Below are positions 44,431 through 53,425 of a DNA stretch of 64,000 nucleotides, one piece after another (the stretch's first letter is position 1; every line of letters starts with the position of its first letter). The stretch comes from Clostridia bacterium (GTDB taxonomy: Bacteria; Bacillota; Clostridia; UMGS1883; UMGS1540). The notes under the pieces were generated by a model. The model saw only the letters and a program-made list of their open reading frames with translations. It searched no databases and had not been told where the DNA came from. A program made the translations under genes and the position numbers. Location: NCBI GenBank assembly GCA_017450025.1, contig JAFSYJ010000002.1:17339-81338 (forward strand), given 5' to 3'.

Positions 44431-44612
44431 TGTACTTTCCCTCCCTCCGCTTTACGGAATATGCGGCTGAATTTTAAGCAGCTGCGGTATTATCCGAATC
44501 CGCTTTCGGTGTGTGTCCTGACACCACTGCTTATACCGGTGAGAGATGAACGCAAGCCGATATCATAACAGTGCTTTGCAATTCATTCACCAAATAAAGA
44601 CACCTAAACATA
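44431..44612 (-). promoter_or_regulatory. Structured leader RNA of rpsU
   Basis: The mRNA leader contains nested pairings on the minus strand: AAGCAG with CTGCTT closing a junction, inside it GGTGT...ACACC and GCGG...CCGC hairpins, and GCTT...AAGC upstream. I recognise no known riboswitch. An autoregulatory S21-binding leader is possible. Confidence 0.5.
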
Positions 44613-44618
44613 TACAAT

Positions 44619-44647
44619 ATTATAACCGATGTTTTGTATTATGTCAA
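44619..44647 (-). promoter_or_regulatory. Sigma-A promoter of rpsU
   Basis: Perfect TTGACA (44642-44647) and TATAAT (44619-44624) on the minus strand with 17-nt spacer. Confidence 0.88.
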
Positions 44648-44720
44648 GGAAAATTTATCAAACCGTGAATTATTTTTTACAGCGCTCCTATACAATACTG
44701 AAACGCCCTGCTTTTCACCA

Positions 44721-46178
<1,458 letters not shown>

Positions 46179-46204
46179 TTACCTCCTGTAATATCCTGAA
46201 TGAA

Positions 46205-46924
46205 TCATCTCATCATAGCTTCAAGCAGTGAATAAGCAAAAAGCCTGTTCATACTTCTTGTCGGATGATTTATATGATTTGCAAGTAAATCGGTTATTAA
46301 AACGCCGTTAGCGGCTAAATTTTTCCACTTTTCGTAAACATCGCATATTTTAATTCTGCCCTCACGCGCCGCGCTTTTGCCGCTTTCTATATACTTATCA
46401 ACAGTTCCGTCATTTTGGAGCTTTACGGCAAGCTCAGCGGTTTTTTTGATAACATCATCTGTTATGTGACAGCTCACTTCCGTCGCCATCATATTCGGCG
46501 TCATAAAGATAACCTCGCTGCCGCTTTCCTTAAGCTTTGCAAAAATTTCTTTAAGCGCGTTATGATAATCATCAATATCAACATCAAAAGCGTCGTTAAG
46601 TCCGAAGCATACAACAGTCAAATCGGGATTTTGAGAAAGCACATCTCTTTCCAGCCTGCGGAGACCGTTTACCGAGTTTCCGCCCGAAACACCTGCGTTA
46701 ACGATATTTATAGGTACGGCAGGATAAAGCTCCGACAGTATATCGGACAGATATTCCGGATAAGAATACCTCCTGTCAAAATATGTTGCAAACTCCTTGC
46801 CGCCGCTCTTTAAATAAAACTCAAAGCACCCCTGCGTCAAACTGTCGCCCAAAAACGCAATCGTAGGAATTTTGGAGTCCCATAGCTTATTCTGTTTTGC
46901 TTCTATCAGCTTCATAATTTCCAT
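46205..46924 (-). CDS. SGNH/GDSL-family hydrolase
   Basis: A 239-residue soluble esterase-type protein with no signal peptide. Block I is AFLGDSLTQG (nucleophile Ser), block II includes NAGVSGGNS (Gly), block III VCFGLNDAFD (Asn) and block V may be HINHPTRSMNR (His). The family removes acyl or acetyl groups from sugars, lipids or esters; the natural substrate is unknown. The ATG lies 38 nt inside the dusB end, with AGAGGT upstream, and guaB follows closely, so it is in the dusB operon. Confidence 0.85.
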   Translation of the reverse strand: MEIMKLIEAKQNKLWDSKIPTIAFLGDSLTQGCFEFYLKSGGKEFATYFDRRYSYPEYLSDILSELYPAVPINIVNAGVSGGNSVNGLRRLERDVLSQNPDLTVVCFGLNDAFDVDIDDYHNALKEIFAKLKESGSEVIFMTPNMMATEVSCHITDDVIKKTAELAVKLQNDGTVDKYIESGKSAAREGRIKICDVYEKWKNLAANGVLITDLLANHINHPTRSMNRLFAYSLLEAMMR

Positions 46925-47864
46925 AAAGTTTTACCTCTTGCAATATCTGCTTTATTTCATCAAGCGTATTTGCCGCATAAAATCTTTTTTTGTACTCAGC
47001 AGCACCGCGCATACCTTTTACATACCACGCCATATGCTTGCGTGCATTAAGTATTCCGATTTTGCCGCCCTTTTCGCAAACCAGCATCTCCGCGTGGCGC
47101 ATAGCGGTATTCAGCTTTTCTTCTGTCGTTGTCTTTGTCGTTACATTTTCCGATGCCAAATACTCTTTTATCTCTCTGAAAATAAATGGATTGCCCAAAC
47201 TCCCTCTCGCAACGCAAATACCGCGGCATCCTGTTTCTTTCAGCATTTTAACGGCGGCGTGTGCAGAAAAAATATCGCCGTTCCCGATTACGGGGATTTT
47301 GACCGCCTCTACTGTTTTTGCAATGGCTTCAAGCGACGATCGTCCGCTGTACATCTGCGTTGCATACCTTCCGTGTACTGTAATAGCTGCCGCGCCGCAT
47401 TCCTCTGCAATTTTGGAAAGCTTAACGCAGCTCTCGCTTTCAAACCCGCGCCGCATTTTGACGGTAACGGGAAGTTTGACGGCGTTTACGACAGCCTCTA
47501 TGATTTTGCCTGCAAGGGCAGGATTTTTCATAAGCGCGCTGCCTTCGCCGTTTTTTACGATCTTTGGTGCAGGGCAACCCATATTTATATCAATAACATC
47601 AAAATCGCCTTCAACCTCTTTTGCCGCGCTTGCCATTACCGAAGGCTCGCTGCCAAAAAGCTGAACGGCGCGCGGAGCTGTTTCTCCGTCAGTTTTCAAA
47701 AGCTGCCTTGTTTTTTTATCACCGAATCTGAGAGCTTTCGCGCTTATCATTTCCGTACAGCACATATCCGCTCCGTATTCTCTGCAAATTATCCGAAACG
47801 GCAAATCCGTAATGCCTGCAAGCGGCGCAAGAAAAACAGGCGTATTTATATTTTCAAAAAACAT
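46887..47864 (-). CDS. dusB: tRNA-dihydrouridine synthase
   Basis: A 325-residue FMN enzyme that reduces uridines in the tRNA D-loop. Motifs: APLAGITDLPFR, DINMGCPAPKIVKNGEGSAL, the catalytic Cys in that GCP, KMRRGF, TVHGR, GNGDI and GICVARGSLGNPFIF. It resembles DusB, the usual type in Firmicutes. A 5-6 bp weak terminator lies upstream, so dusB may have its own promoter or be read from rsmD. Confidence 0.94.
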   Translation of the reverse strand: MFFENINTPVFLAPLAGITDLPFRIICREYGADMCCTEMISAKALRFGDKKTRQLLKTDGETAPRAVQLFGSEPSVMASAAKEVEGDFDVIDINMGCPAPKIVKNGEGSALMKNPALAGKIIEAVVNAVKLPVTVKMRRGFESESCVKLSKIAEECGAAAITVHGRYATQMYSGRSSLEAIAKTVEAVKIPVIGNGDIFSAHAAVKMLKETGCRGICVARGSLGNPFIFREIKEYLASENVTTKTTTEEKLNTAMRHAEMLVCEKGGKIGILNARKHMAWYVKGMRGAAEYKKRFYAANTLDEIKQILQEVKLYGNYEADRSKTE

Positions 47865-47879
47865 ATCTACCTACAATTA

Positions 47880-47907
47880 AAGGGTGTATCAGTAAGATAC
47901 AACCCTT
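47880..47907 (-). terminator. Hairpin between the coiled-coil gene and dusB
   Basis: AAGGGT-GTATC pairs with GATAC-ACCCTT with one bulged base. The T tail on the minus strand is short (TTTAATT), so termination is probably partial. Confidence 0.45.
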
Positions 47908-47913
47908 ATGATT

Positions 47914-48354
47914 TTATTTTCTGAGTTCTTCGCGACCTGCCTGAACTTCCTGAAGTTGTCCGGTAAGTCTTTCTTCAAGCGACGAAAGAACATTTTCAAC
48001 ATACTGCTTTGCTCCGAGGCGAACCTCTCTTGCGCTTTTTTGAGCACTTTCGATTATTTCATTTGCCTGTTCGTAAGCTTTTTTGGTAATTTCATTCTCG
48101 TTTACCATCTGGGCAACCTGATCCTCTGTTTCTTTTACAATGTTGGCTGCTTCCTGATGAGCTTCGGTAATAATTCTTGTTCTTTCTTCCTTAACCCACT
48201 TAGCCTGCTTTAAATCCTCCGGCAGTCTGAGACGCAATTCACTGAGAAGCTCCATAATGTCCGGCTTGTTTATAAGTGTTTTTCTCAAAATAGGCACAGT
48301 AAAACTGCTTTCTACAATATCCTCCAACTGATCGATTACATCAAATATTTCCAT
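47914..48354 (-). CDS. Coiled-coil protein (F0F1 b-subunit-like), function unknown
   Basis: A 146-residue, almost fully helical, charged protein: MEIFDVIDQLEDIVESS, LRLRLPEDLKQAKWVKEERT and a coiled coil with many Ala/Glu/Gln (about 55-146). No membrane segment is seen. It resembles proteins annotated as ATP synthase b-like or 'ATPase' next to rsmD/coaD in Clostridia, perhaps DivIVA-like scaffolds; I would not give a firm function. It overlaps the rsmD end by 14 nt and is coupled to it. Confidence 0.75.
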   Translation of the reverse strand: MEIFDVIDQLEDIVESSFTVPILRKTLINKPDIMELLSELRLRLPEDLKQAKWVKEERTRIITEAHQEAANIVKETEDQVAQMVNENEITKKAYEQANEIIESAQKSAREVRLGAKQYVENVLSSLEERLTGQLQEVQAGREELRK

Positions 48355-48904
48355 TTGTATCCTCCTTGTCTTTAAGTATGGTAATTTTACTTTTTCCGTA
48401 ATGCTTTTCTTTTATTATGTCATAATCTGATTGTTCCGGCACTTCATACCCCGCGTCGTGTTCAAGAATAACTGCTCCGTCAGGCTTAAGAAGACGGTTT
48501 TTCTTAATCAAATCCAATGCGGTATTATAAAAGCCGGATGCGTATGGCGGATCAATAAAAATGAAATCAAACTGCCCGTGGCAAGTGTCAAGATATTTAA
48601 CATAATCAGACAGTACCACACAGCTTTTTTCATTATATCCCAAAACGGAAATATTTTTCCTGACGATTTCTGCGGCGCGTCTGCTTTTTTCAACAAAAAC
48701 AGCGTTGCCTGCGCCTCTTGACAGGCACTCAAGCCCCAAAGCTCCGCTGCCTGCAAAAAGATCCAAAACCGATTCTCCGCCTGCCATATACGATGCCAAA
48801 ATGTTAAAAAGCGATTCTTTGACCTTGTCTGCCGTCGGTCTCGTATCGCGTCCGTCGAGGGAAAAAAGTCTTCGCCCGCCGCACTCTCCTGATATAATAC
48901 GCAC
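48341..48904 (-). CDS. rsmD: 16S rRNA (guanine(966)-N(2))-methyltransferase RsmD
   Basis: A 187-residue SAM-dependent enzyme. It starts RIISGECGGRRL, has RPTADKVKESLFNIL, the SAM-binding VLDLFAGSGALGLE and the catalytic IDPPY. I place the start at GTG 48904, directly after a GGGGGAGG site, because this gives the family-typical opening; the longer ATG frame adds eleven unrelated residues. The coaD gene often found next is not present here. Confidence 0.94.
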   Translation of the reverse strand: MRIISGECGGRRLFSLDGRDTRPTADKVKESLFNILASYMAGGESVLDLFAGSGALGLECLSRGAGNAVFVEKSRRAAEIVRKNISVLGYNEKSCVVLSDYVKYLDTCHGQFDFIFIDPPYASGFYNTALDLIKKNRLLKPDGAVILEHDAGYEVPEQSDYDIIKEKHYGKSKITILKDKEDTNGNI

Positions 48905-48958
48905 GCCGTACCTCCCCCTGACGAAAATATAATACACCTTTTTACCATATATATTTAT

Positions 48959-48986
48959 ATTTTATAACATATATTGAAAATGTCAA
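48959..48986 (-). promoter_or_regulatory. Promoter of rsmD operon
   Basis: On the minus strand TTGACA (48981-48986) and TAAAAT (48959-48964), spacer 16 nt, about 55 nt before the GTG. Confidence 0.72.
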
Positions 48987-49140
48987 GAGCAAAAGCGAAA
49001 AAAATAAAAAATTTTTAAAAAATACACAATTATTTTTTATTTAAGACATATTTTTTAAGGGCTGAATGTCAGATTCTATACGCATTTGAGCTATATTTAG
49101 TCTACTAAAATTGGCTAAAAATTTGCATTTCTGATTTTCC
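48987..49140. other. AT-rich spacer between divergent operons
   Basis: Part of a 326-nt gap between rsmD and the HTH-GlmM gene. It is strongly AT-rich. The only repeat seen is GGCTAAAAATTT (49113-49124), a near copy of the sequence at 49153-49164. No gene or further promoter was recognised. Confidence 0.5.
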
Positions 49141-49170
49141 GCAACTTTAGGTTGCTAAAAATTTCCAACC
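49141..49170 (+). promoter_or_regulatory. Inverted repeats upstream of HTH-glmM (candidate operator)
   Basis: GCAAC...GTTGC (49141-49155, 5-nt gap) overlaps GGTTG...CAACC (49150-49170, 11-nt gap). Further GTTGC copies follow at 49174-49178, next to the -35 box. The symmetry suits a dimeric XRE-type regulator such as the one encoded directly downstream. The site is predicted, not tested. Confidence 0.55.
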
Positions 49171-49178
49171 CAAGTTGC

Positions 49179-49207
49179 TTGCTAATTCAAAATAAATCTG
49201 TTATATT
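49179..49207 (+). promoter_or_regulatory. Promoter of the glmM-glmS operon
   Basis: TTGCTA (49179-49184) and TATATT (49202-49207) are 17 nt apart, about 24 nt before the start. Its -35 box touches the candidate operator repeats. Confidence 0.65.
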
Positions 49208-49230
49208 AGAGGTGAAAGAAAGGTGATACT

Positions 49231-50841
49231 ATGACAATAGGCGAAAAAATTTCTCGTCTTCGCATTGCGGCAAATATTTCACAGGAACAGCTCGCCGAAG
49301 AAATTTCAGTTTCACGGCAGGCGGTATCAAAGTGGGAAATGAATCAGGCTTTACCTCAAATCGACAAGGTAGTTCAGCTTTGTAACCTGTTTAATATCTC
49401 CGCTGATGAACTTTTGCAAAACAAACAATCATTAAATGAAGGTTCTAAAAAGAATAAATATTTCGGTACTGACGGCTTCAGGGGTGAAGCAAATGTCGCC
49501 CTTACATCTATGCATGCATATAAGGTAGGCAGATTTTTAGGCTGGTACTTCTCGTCAGAGCTTTCGGGATGCACAAAGGCAAATTATCGCCCCCGCATCT
49601 TAATAGGTAAAGATACGCGCCGTTCAAGCTATATGCTTGAATATTCTATCGTTGCAGGCATAACGGCTTCTGGCGCTGATGCTCATATGCTCCATGTTAC
49701 GACAACGCCAAGCGTATCGTATGTAACAAGGCAGGACGAATTTGACTGCGGTATAATGATTACAGCATCGCACAATCCGTATTATGATAACGGTATAAAA
49801 GTAATCAACCGCCACGGCGAAAAGCTTGATGATAATACCACAGCCCTTATTGAAAGCTACATAGACGGCGATTTATCGCAGTTAAACATTATCGGTGATG
49901 ACCTTCCGCTTGCACAAAGAGAAAAGATAGGCTGCATCGTCGATTATGTATCGGGCAGAAACAGATACCTCGGTTACCTCGTTTCTCTCGCCTCACATTC
50001 GTATAAGAATTTGCGCATCGGTCTTGACTGTGCAAACGGCGCATCGTGGATGATAGCCAAGTCGGTTTTCGGTGCATTGGGCGCGCAGACTTATGTAATT
50101 GGCGCAGAACCTGACGGTCTTAATGTAAATAACGCCTGCGGAGCTACAAACACGGCGGCACTGCAAAAATTGGTAAAAGAAAATCACCTCGACGCAGGCT
50201 TTGCCTTTGACGGTGACGCCGACAGGTGTATTGCCGTTGATGAAAACGGAAATGTCGTTGACGGCGACGCAATAATGTATATACTCGCAAAACGCCTCAA
50301 ATCGCGCGGAATGCTTAATAAGGATACGGTTGCGGCAACGGTTATGTCAAACAGCGGATTTTTCAAAAGCCTTGAAAAAGAAGGCATAAACTGTGTTCAG
50401 ACCTCTGTCGGAGACCGTTTTGTATATGAGTGTATGCAGCAAAACGATTACGCATTGGGCGGAGAACAGTCAGGTCATATCATAATCAAAAAATACGCTA
50501 CCACAGGCGATGGTATTTTAACGGCAATAATGCTGACCGAAGAGATCTGCGACTCCAAGATGTCGCTTGCAGAGCTGACCGAGCCTATTATGCTCTATCC
50601 GCAGTACATAAAAAATATCCGTGTTCGCGATAAGGAAGCTGTCTTGAGCGACTCTGAAATTTCGGCAGAGCTCACCAATATAGAAAATAAGATAGACGGC
50701 AAAGGCAGAGCGCTTCTCCGCAAGAGCGGCACCGAGCCCGTTATCCGTATTATGATTGAAAGCGAAACCAAGGAATTATGCAACTCTTATGCCGATGAAT
50801 TGGCAAATTGTATTATAGAAAGGGGTTACGCTCTTGACTGA
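49231..50841 (+). CDS. glmM: XRE helix-turn-helix fused to phosphoglucosamine mutase
   Basis: A 536-residue fusion in one frame. Residues 1-65 form an XRE DNA-binding domain (IGEKISRLRIAANISQEQLA, SVSRQAVSKWEM, ISADELL). After a short linker (about 66-75) comes a complete phosphohexomutase: KYFGTDGFRGEAN, the phosphoserine loop MITASHNPYYDNGIK, the metal-binding DGDADRC, sugar-binding GGEQSGH and phosphate-binding RKSGTEPVIRI. GlmM converts glucosamine-6-phosphate to glucosamine-1-phosphate. All catalytic motifs are intact, so the enzyme is probably active. Followed by a GlmU-like acyltransferase and glmS. The ATG follows GAAAGGTGAT. GlmM is normally about 450 residues with no DNA-binding domain; I infer a self-regulating enzyme. 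Confidence 0.92.
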   Translation: MTIGEKISRLRIAANISQEQLAEEISVSRQAVSKWEMNQALPQIDKVVQLCNLFNISADELLQNKQSLNEGSKKNKYFGTDGFRGEANVALTSMHAYKVGRFLGWYFSSELSGCTKANYRPRILIGKDTRRSSYMLEYSIVAGITASGADAHMLHVTTTPSVSYVTRQDEFDCGIMITASHNPYYDNGIKVINRHGEKLDDNTTALIESYIDGDLSQLNIIGDDLPLAQREKIGCIVDYVSGRNRYLGYLVSLASHSYKNLRIGLDCANGASWMIAKSVFGALGAQTYVIGAEPDGLNVNNACGATNTAALQKLVKENHLDAGFAFDGDADRCIAVDENGNVVDGDAIMYILAKRLKSRGMLNKDTVAATVMSNSGFFKSLEKEGINCVQTSVGDRFVYECMQQNDYALGGEQSGHIIIKKYATTGDGILTAIMLTEEICDSKMSLAELTEPIMLYPQYIKNIRVRDKEAVLSDSEISAELTNIENKIDGKGRALLRKSGTEPVIRIMIESETKELCNSYADELANCIIERGYALD

Positions 50842-51499
50842 CGCAATAAAAACAAACGATTTATTTGATTGCACGACTCCGTATTTGAAGGAGCTTTTTG
50901 ACGAAAGCGAATACCCATGGGAAATGCTCCCAAAAATTAAAGAACACATAGAAAAGCTGCTGTCCGAAGGATTGGATTCTTTTACTCTCTATTCCGACGG
51001 CGTACTTATCGGTGAAAATGTAAAAATATATCCAACCGCCACAATAGAGGCACCTGCAATTATCGGCGCAGGTACCGTGATACGCCCCGGTGCATTCATC
51101 CGCGGCAATGTTATTACAGGCGAAAATTGTGTTATCGGTAATTCCTCCGAGCTCAAAAACTGTATTCTGCTCGACAAGGTTCAGATACCGCATTACAATT
51201 ATGTCGGTGATTCCGTTCTCGGCAACAAATCTCATATGGGCGCAGGCGCTATCTGCTCTAACTTTAAAGCAGACGGAAAAAATGTAGTTGTCCACGGCAG
51301 TAAAAATTACGAGACAAATCTACGCAAGCTGGGCGGAATTTTAGCCGACGGTGCTGACATAGGTTGCGGCTGTGTTTTAAATCCGGGAACTGTAATCGGC
51401 AAAAACACATCTGTATATCCTTTAACTGCTTTACGCGGAATTTATCCTGCAAACTGCATTGTCAAAGCCGCCGATAAAGTTGTTATAAGAAAAAAATAA
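50834..51499 (+). CDS. Left-handed beta-helix acyltransferase (GlmU C-terminal-like)
   Basis: A 221-residue protein with a helical N-terminus (1-55) and about nine hexapeptide turns. The pattern matches the acetyltransferase half of GlmU: VIRPGAFIRGN, IGNSSELKN, PHYNYVGDSVLGNKSHMGAG and AICSNFKADGKN, which keep the His, Tyr and Lys positions. The pyrophosphorylase half is absent. It may acetylate glucosamine-1-phosphate, the step after GlmM, leaving uridylyl transfer to another protein. The start is a TTG overlapping the glmM stop by 8 nt, behind AAAGGGG. I am sure of the fold, less of the substrate. Confidence 0.82.
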   Translation: MTDAIKTNDLFDCTTPYLKELFDESEYPWEMLPKIKEHIEKLLSEGLDSFTLYSDGVLIGENVKIYPTATIEAPAIIGAGTVIRPGAFIRGNVITGENCVIGNSSELKNCILLDKVQIPHYNYVGDSVLGNKSHMGAGAICSNFKADGKNVVVHGSKNYETNLRKLGGILADGADIGCGCVLNPGTVIGKNTSVYPLTALRGIYPANCIVKAADKVVIRKK

Positions 51500-51520
51500 A
51501 GTTATATAAAGGAGACTAAT

Positions 51521-53347
51521 ATGTGCGGAATAATAGGTTATGTTGGAGAAAATCAAGCTGCTCCCATTCTTCTTGAGGGGCTTTCAAGCCTCGAATACAG
51601 AGGTTACGACTCGGCAGGAATTGCAGTTTTCTCAGATAACAAAATAAACATACAAAAAGCAGGCGGTCGGCTTTCGGTATTAAACCAAAAGACTGACAAC
51701 GGCAAGGCTGTAACGGGAACTGTCGGCATAGGTCACACCCGTTGGGCAACACACGGTAAACCTTCTGATACAAATTCACACCCGCATCTTTCAAAATCAG
51801 GCCGTTTTGCGGTTGTTCATAACGGAATTATTGAAAATTACATTCCGCTTAAAAACAAACTGATCGAAAAAGGCTTTGAATTTGTATCCGAAACAGATAC
51901 CGAGGTTATCGCCCACCTTTTTGAATATTACTATAAGACGGATATCGTTGAGGCGGCAATAAAAGTCATCGGTCATGTAAAGGGTTCTTATGCTCTCGGC
52001 GTTTTGTGCTCCGATTATCCCGACCGCTTTATAGCAGTCAGAAAAGCAAGCCCTATGATAGTAGGACTCGGTGAAAACGAAAATTACATTGCTTCCGATG
52101 TCACAGCGATCTTATCTCACACCAGAAAGGTTTATTACCTTGAAGACGATGAAGTTGTTGTACTTAAAAAAGACTCTGTTAAGATTTATAACATTGATAA
52201 AGACGAAGTCAAAAAGCAGGCGTTTACCGTTGATTGGGATGTCTCTGCGGCAGAAAAAGGCGGCTACGAGCATTTTATGATGAAGGAAATGGAAGAAGAG
52301 CCGACAGCGTTTATGAACACCATCAGTCCGCGAATTAAAAACGGCAGGATAGTGCTTGATGATATTTCCTTGACCGAGGAATACATAAAGAATATAAACA
52401 AAATATTTATCATCGCCTGCGGCAGTGCTTATCATGTCGGTATGGTGGGTAAATATCTAATCGAAAAGACTTGCCGCATACCCGTAGAAGCCGTTTTGGC
52501 GTCAGAATTCCGATATTGTGACCCGATAGTCACGCCAAACGATTTGTGTATAATTATCAGCCAATCGGGCGAAACGGCAGACACACTTGCCGCCCTTAAA
52601 GAAGCAAAAGCACTCGGCGCAAAAACGCTTTCCATCGTCAATGTTGTGGGCAGCTCAATTGCAAACCTTTCAGACGACTGCATATACACATGGGCAGGAC
52701 CTGAAATCGCCGTTGCAACAACAAAGGCTTATTCAACACAGCTCGCGGTTATGTATCTCATCAATATATATTTTGCCGAAAAGCTTGGCACTATCACTCC
52801 CGAGCAGTACAGTTCGTTAGTTGCGGAACTTCAAAAAGTCCCCGATATGATCGCTGGTATTTTAGCTCAAAAGGATAAGATGCAGTACTGTGCTTCTAAA
52901 TTTTATAACTGCCATTCGATATTCTTTATCGGCAGAAATATTGATTACGCCGTCGCTCTTGAAGGCTCACTCAAGCTAAAAGAAATTTCATATATTCACT
53001 CCGAGGCGTATGCCGCTGGCGAACTCAAGCACGGTACTATTTCTCTTATCGAAAACGGTACGCTTGTCATAGCGCTTGCAACAGGCAAAATGCTTTATGA
53101 CAAAACCCTCAGTAATGTTAAAGAGGTTAAAGCGCGTGGAGCGGTTGTACTCGGCGTTACAACAGCGGATATGCCAGACAAAGAGGATTTGGGCGATTAC
53201 TTAATTGAGCTCCCCGATGTGAACGAAATGTTTCTGCCCTCTCTGACGGTAGTACCGCTTCAGCTTTTCAGTTATTATGTTGCAAGTCTCAAGGGTTGTG
53301 ATATAGATAAGCCGAGAAATCTTGCAAAATCAGTTACAGTTGAATAA
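51521..53347 (+). CDS. glmS: Glutamine--fructose-6-phosphate aminotransferase (isomerizing)
   Basis: A 608-residue enzyme making glucosamine-6-phosphate from fructose-6-phosphate and glutamine. The N-terminal glutaminase starts with the nucleophile Cys2 (MCGIIGYVG), with TRWATHGKPSD and VVHNGIIEN; two SIS domains follow (CGSAYHVGMVGKYLIE, SQSGETADTLAALK, GRNIDYAVALEGSLKLKEIS) and the C-terminus ends KSVTVE. It lies 21 nt behind the acyltransferase, too close for a glmS ribozyme, so it is controlled from the operon promoter. With GlmM and the acyltransferase it gives the path to GlcNAc-1-phosphate. Confidence 0.98.
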   Translation: MCGIIGYVGENQAAPILLEGLSSLEYRGYDSAGIAVFSDNKINIQKAGGRLSVLNQKTDNGKAVTGTVGIGHTRWATHGKPSDTNSHPHLSKSGRFAVVHNGIIENYIPLKNKLIEKGFEFVSETDTEVIAHLFEYYYKTDIVEAAIKVIGHVKGSYALGVLCSDYPDRFIAVRKASPMIVGLGENENYIASDVTAILSHTRKVYYLEDDEVVVLKKDSVKIYNIDKDEVKKQAFTVDWDVSAAEKGGYEHFMMKEMEEEPTAFMNTISPRIKNGRIVLDDISLTEEYIKNINKIFIIACGSAYHVGMVGKYLIEKTCRIPVEAVLASEFRYCDPIVTPNDLCIIISQSGETADTLAALKEAKALGAKTLSIVNVVGSSIANLSDDCIYTWAGPEIAVATTKAYSTQLAVMYLINIYFAEKLGTITPEQYSSLVAELQKVPDMIAGILAQKDKMQYCASKFYNCHSIFFIGRNIDYAVALEGSLKLKEISYIHSEAYAAGELKHGTISLIENGTLVIALATGKMLYDKTLSNVKEVKARGAVVLGVTTADMPDKEDLGDYLIELPDVNEMFLPSLTVVPLQLFSYYVASLKGCDIDKPRNLAKSVTVE

Positions 53348-53365
53348 AAACGCGTAAAAATATAG

Positions 53366-53406
53366 CAAAAACGGCAGGATATGATGCGGTATCCTGCCGT
53401 TTTTTT
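53366..53406. terminator. Terminator after the glm operon
   Basis: A 15-bp stem (AAAAACGGCAGGATA and complement, 8-nt loop) ends in a T-run. It also separates glmS from the converging gpsA gene, 20 nt away. Confidence 0.92.
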
Positions 53407-53425
53407 GCCTATATAATCTGATAAT

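Noticed and set aside
46872..47924. A 350-codon plus-strand frame opposite dusB
   Set aside because: It is a shadow of dusB: Cys- and Phe-rich, no ribosome site, no family pattern, while dusB on the minus strand has all catalytic motifs.
51500..51520. glmS ribozyme
   Set aside because: Only 21 nt separate glmS from the previous gene, far too short for the ribozyme, and nothing similar is seen in the operon leader.
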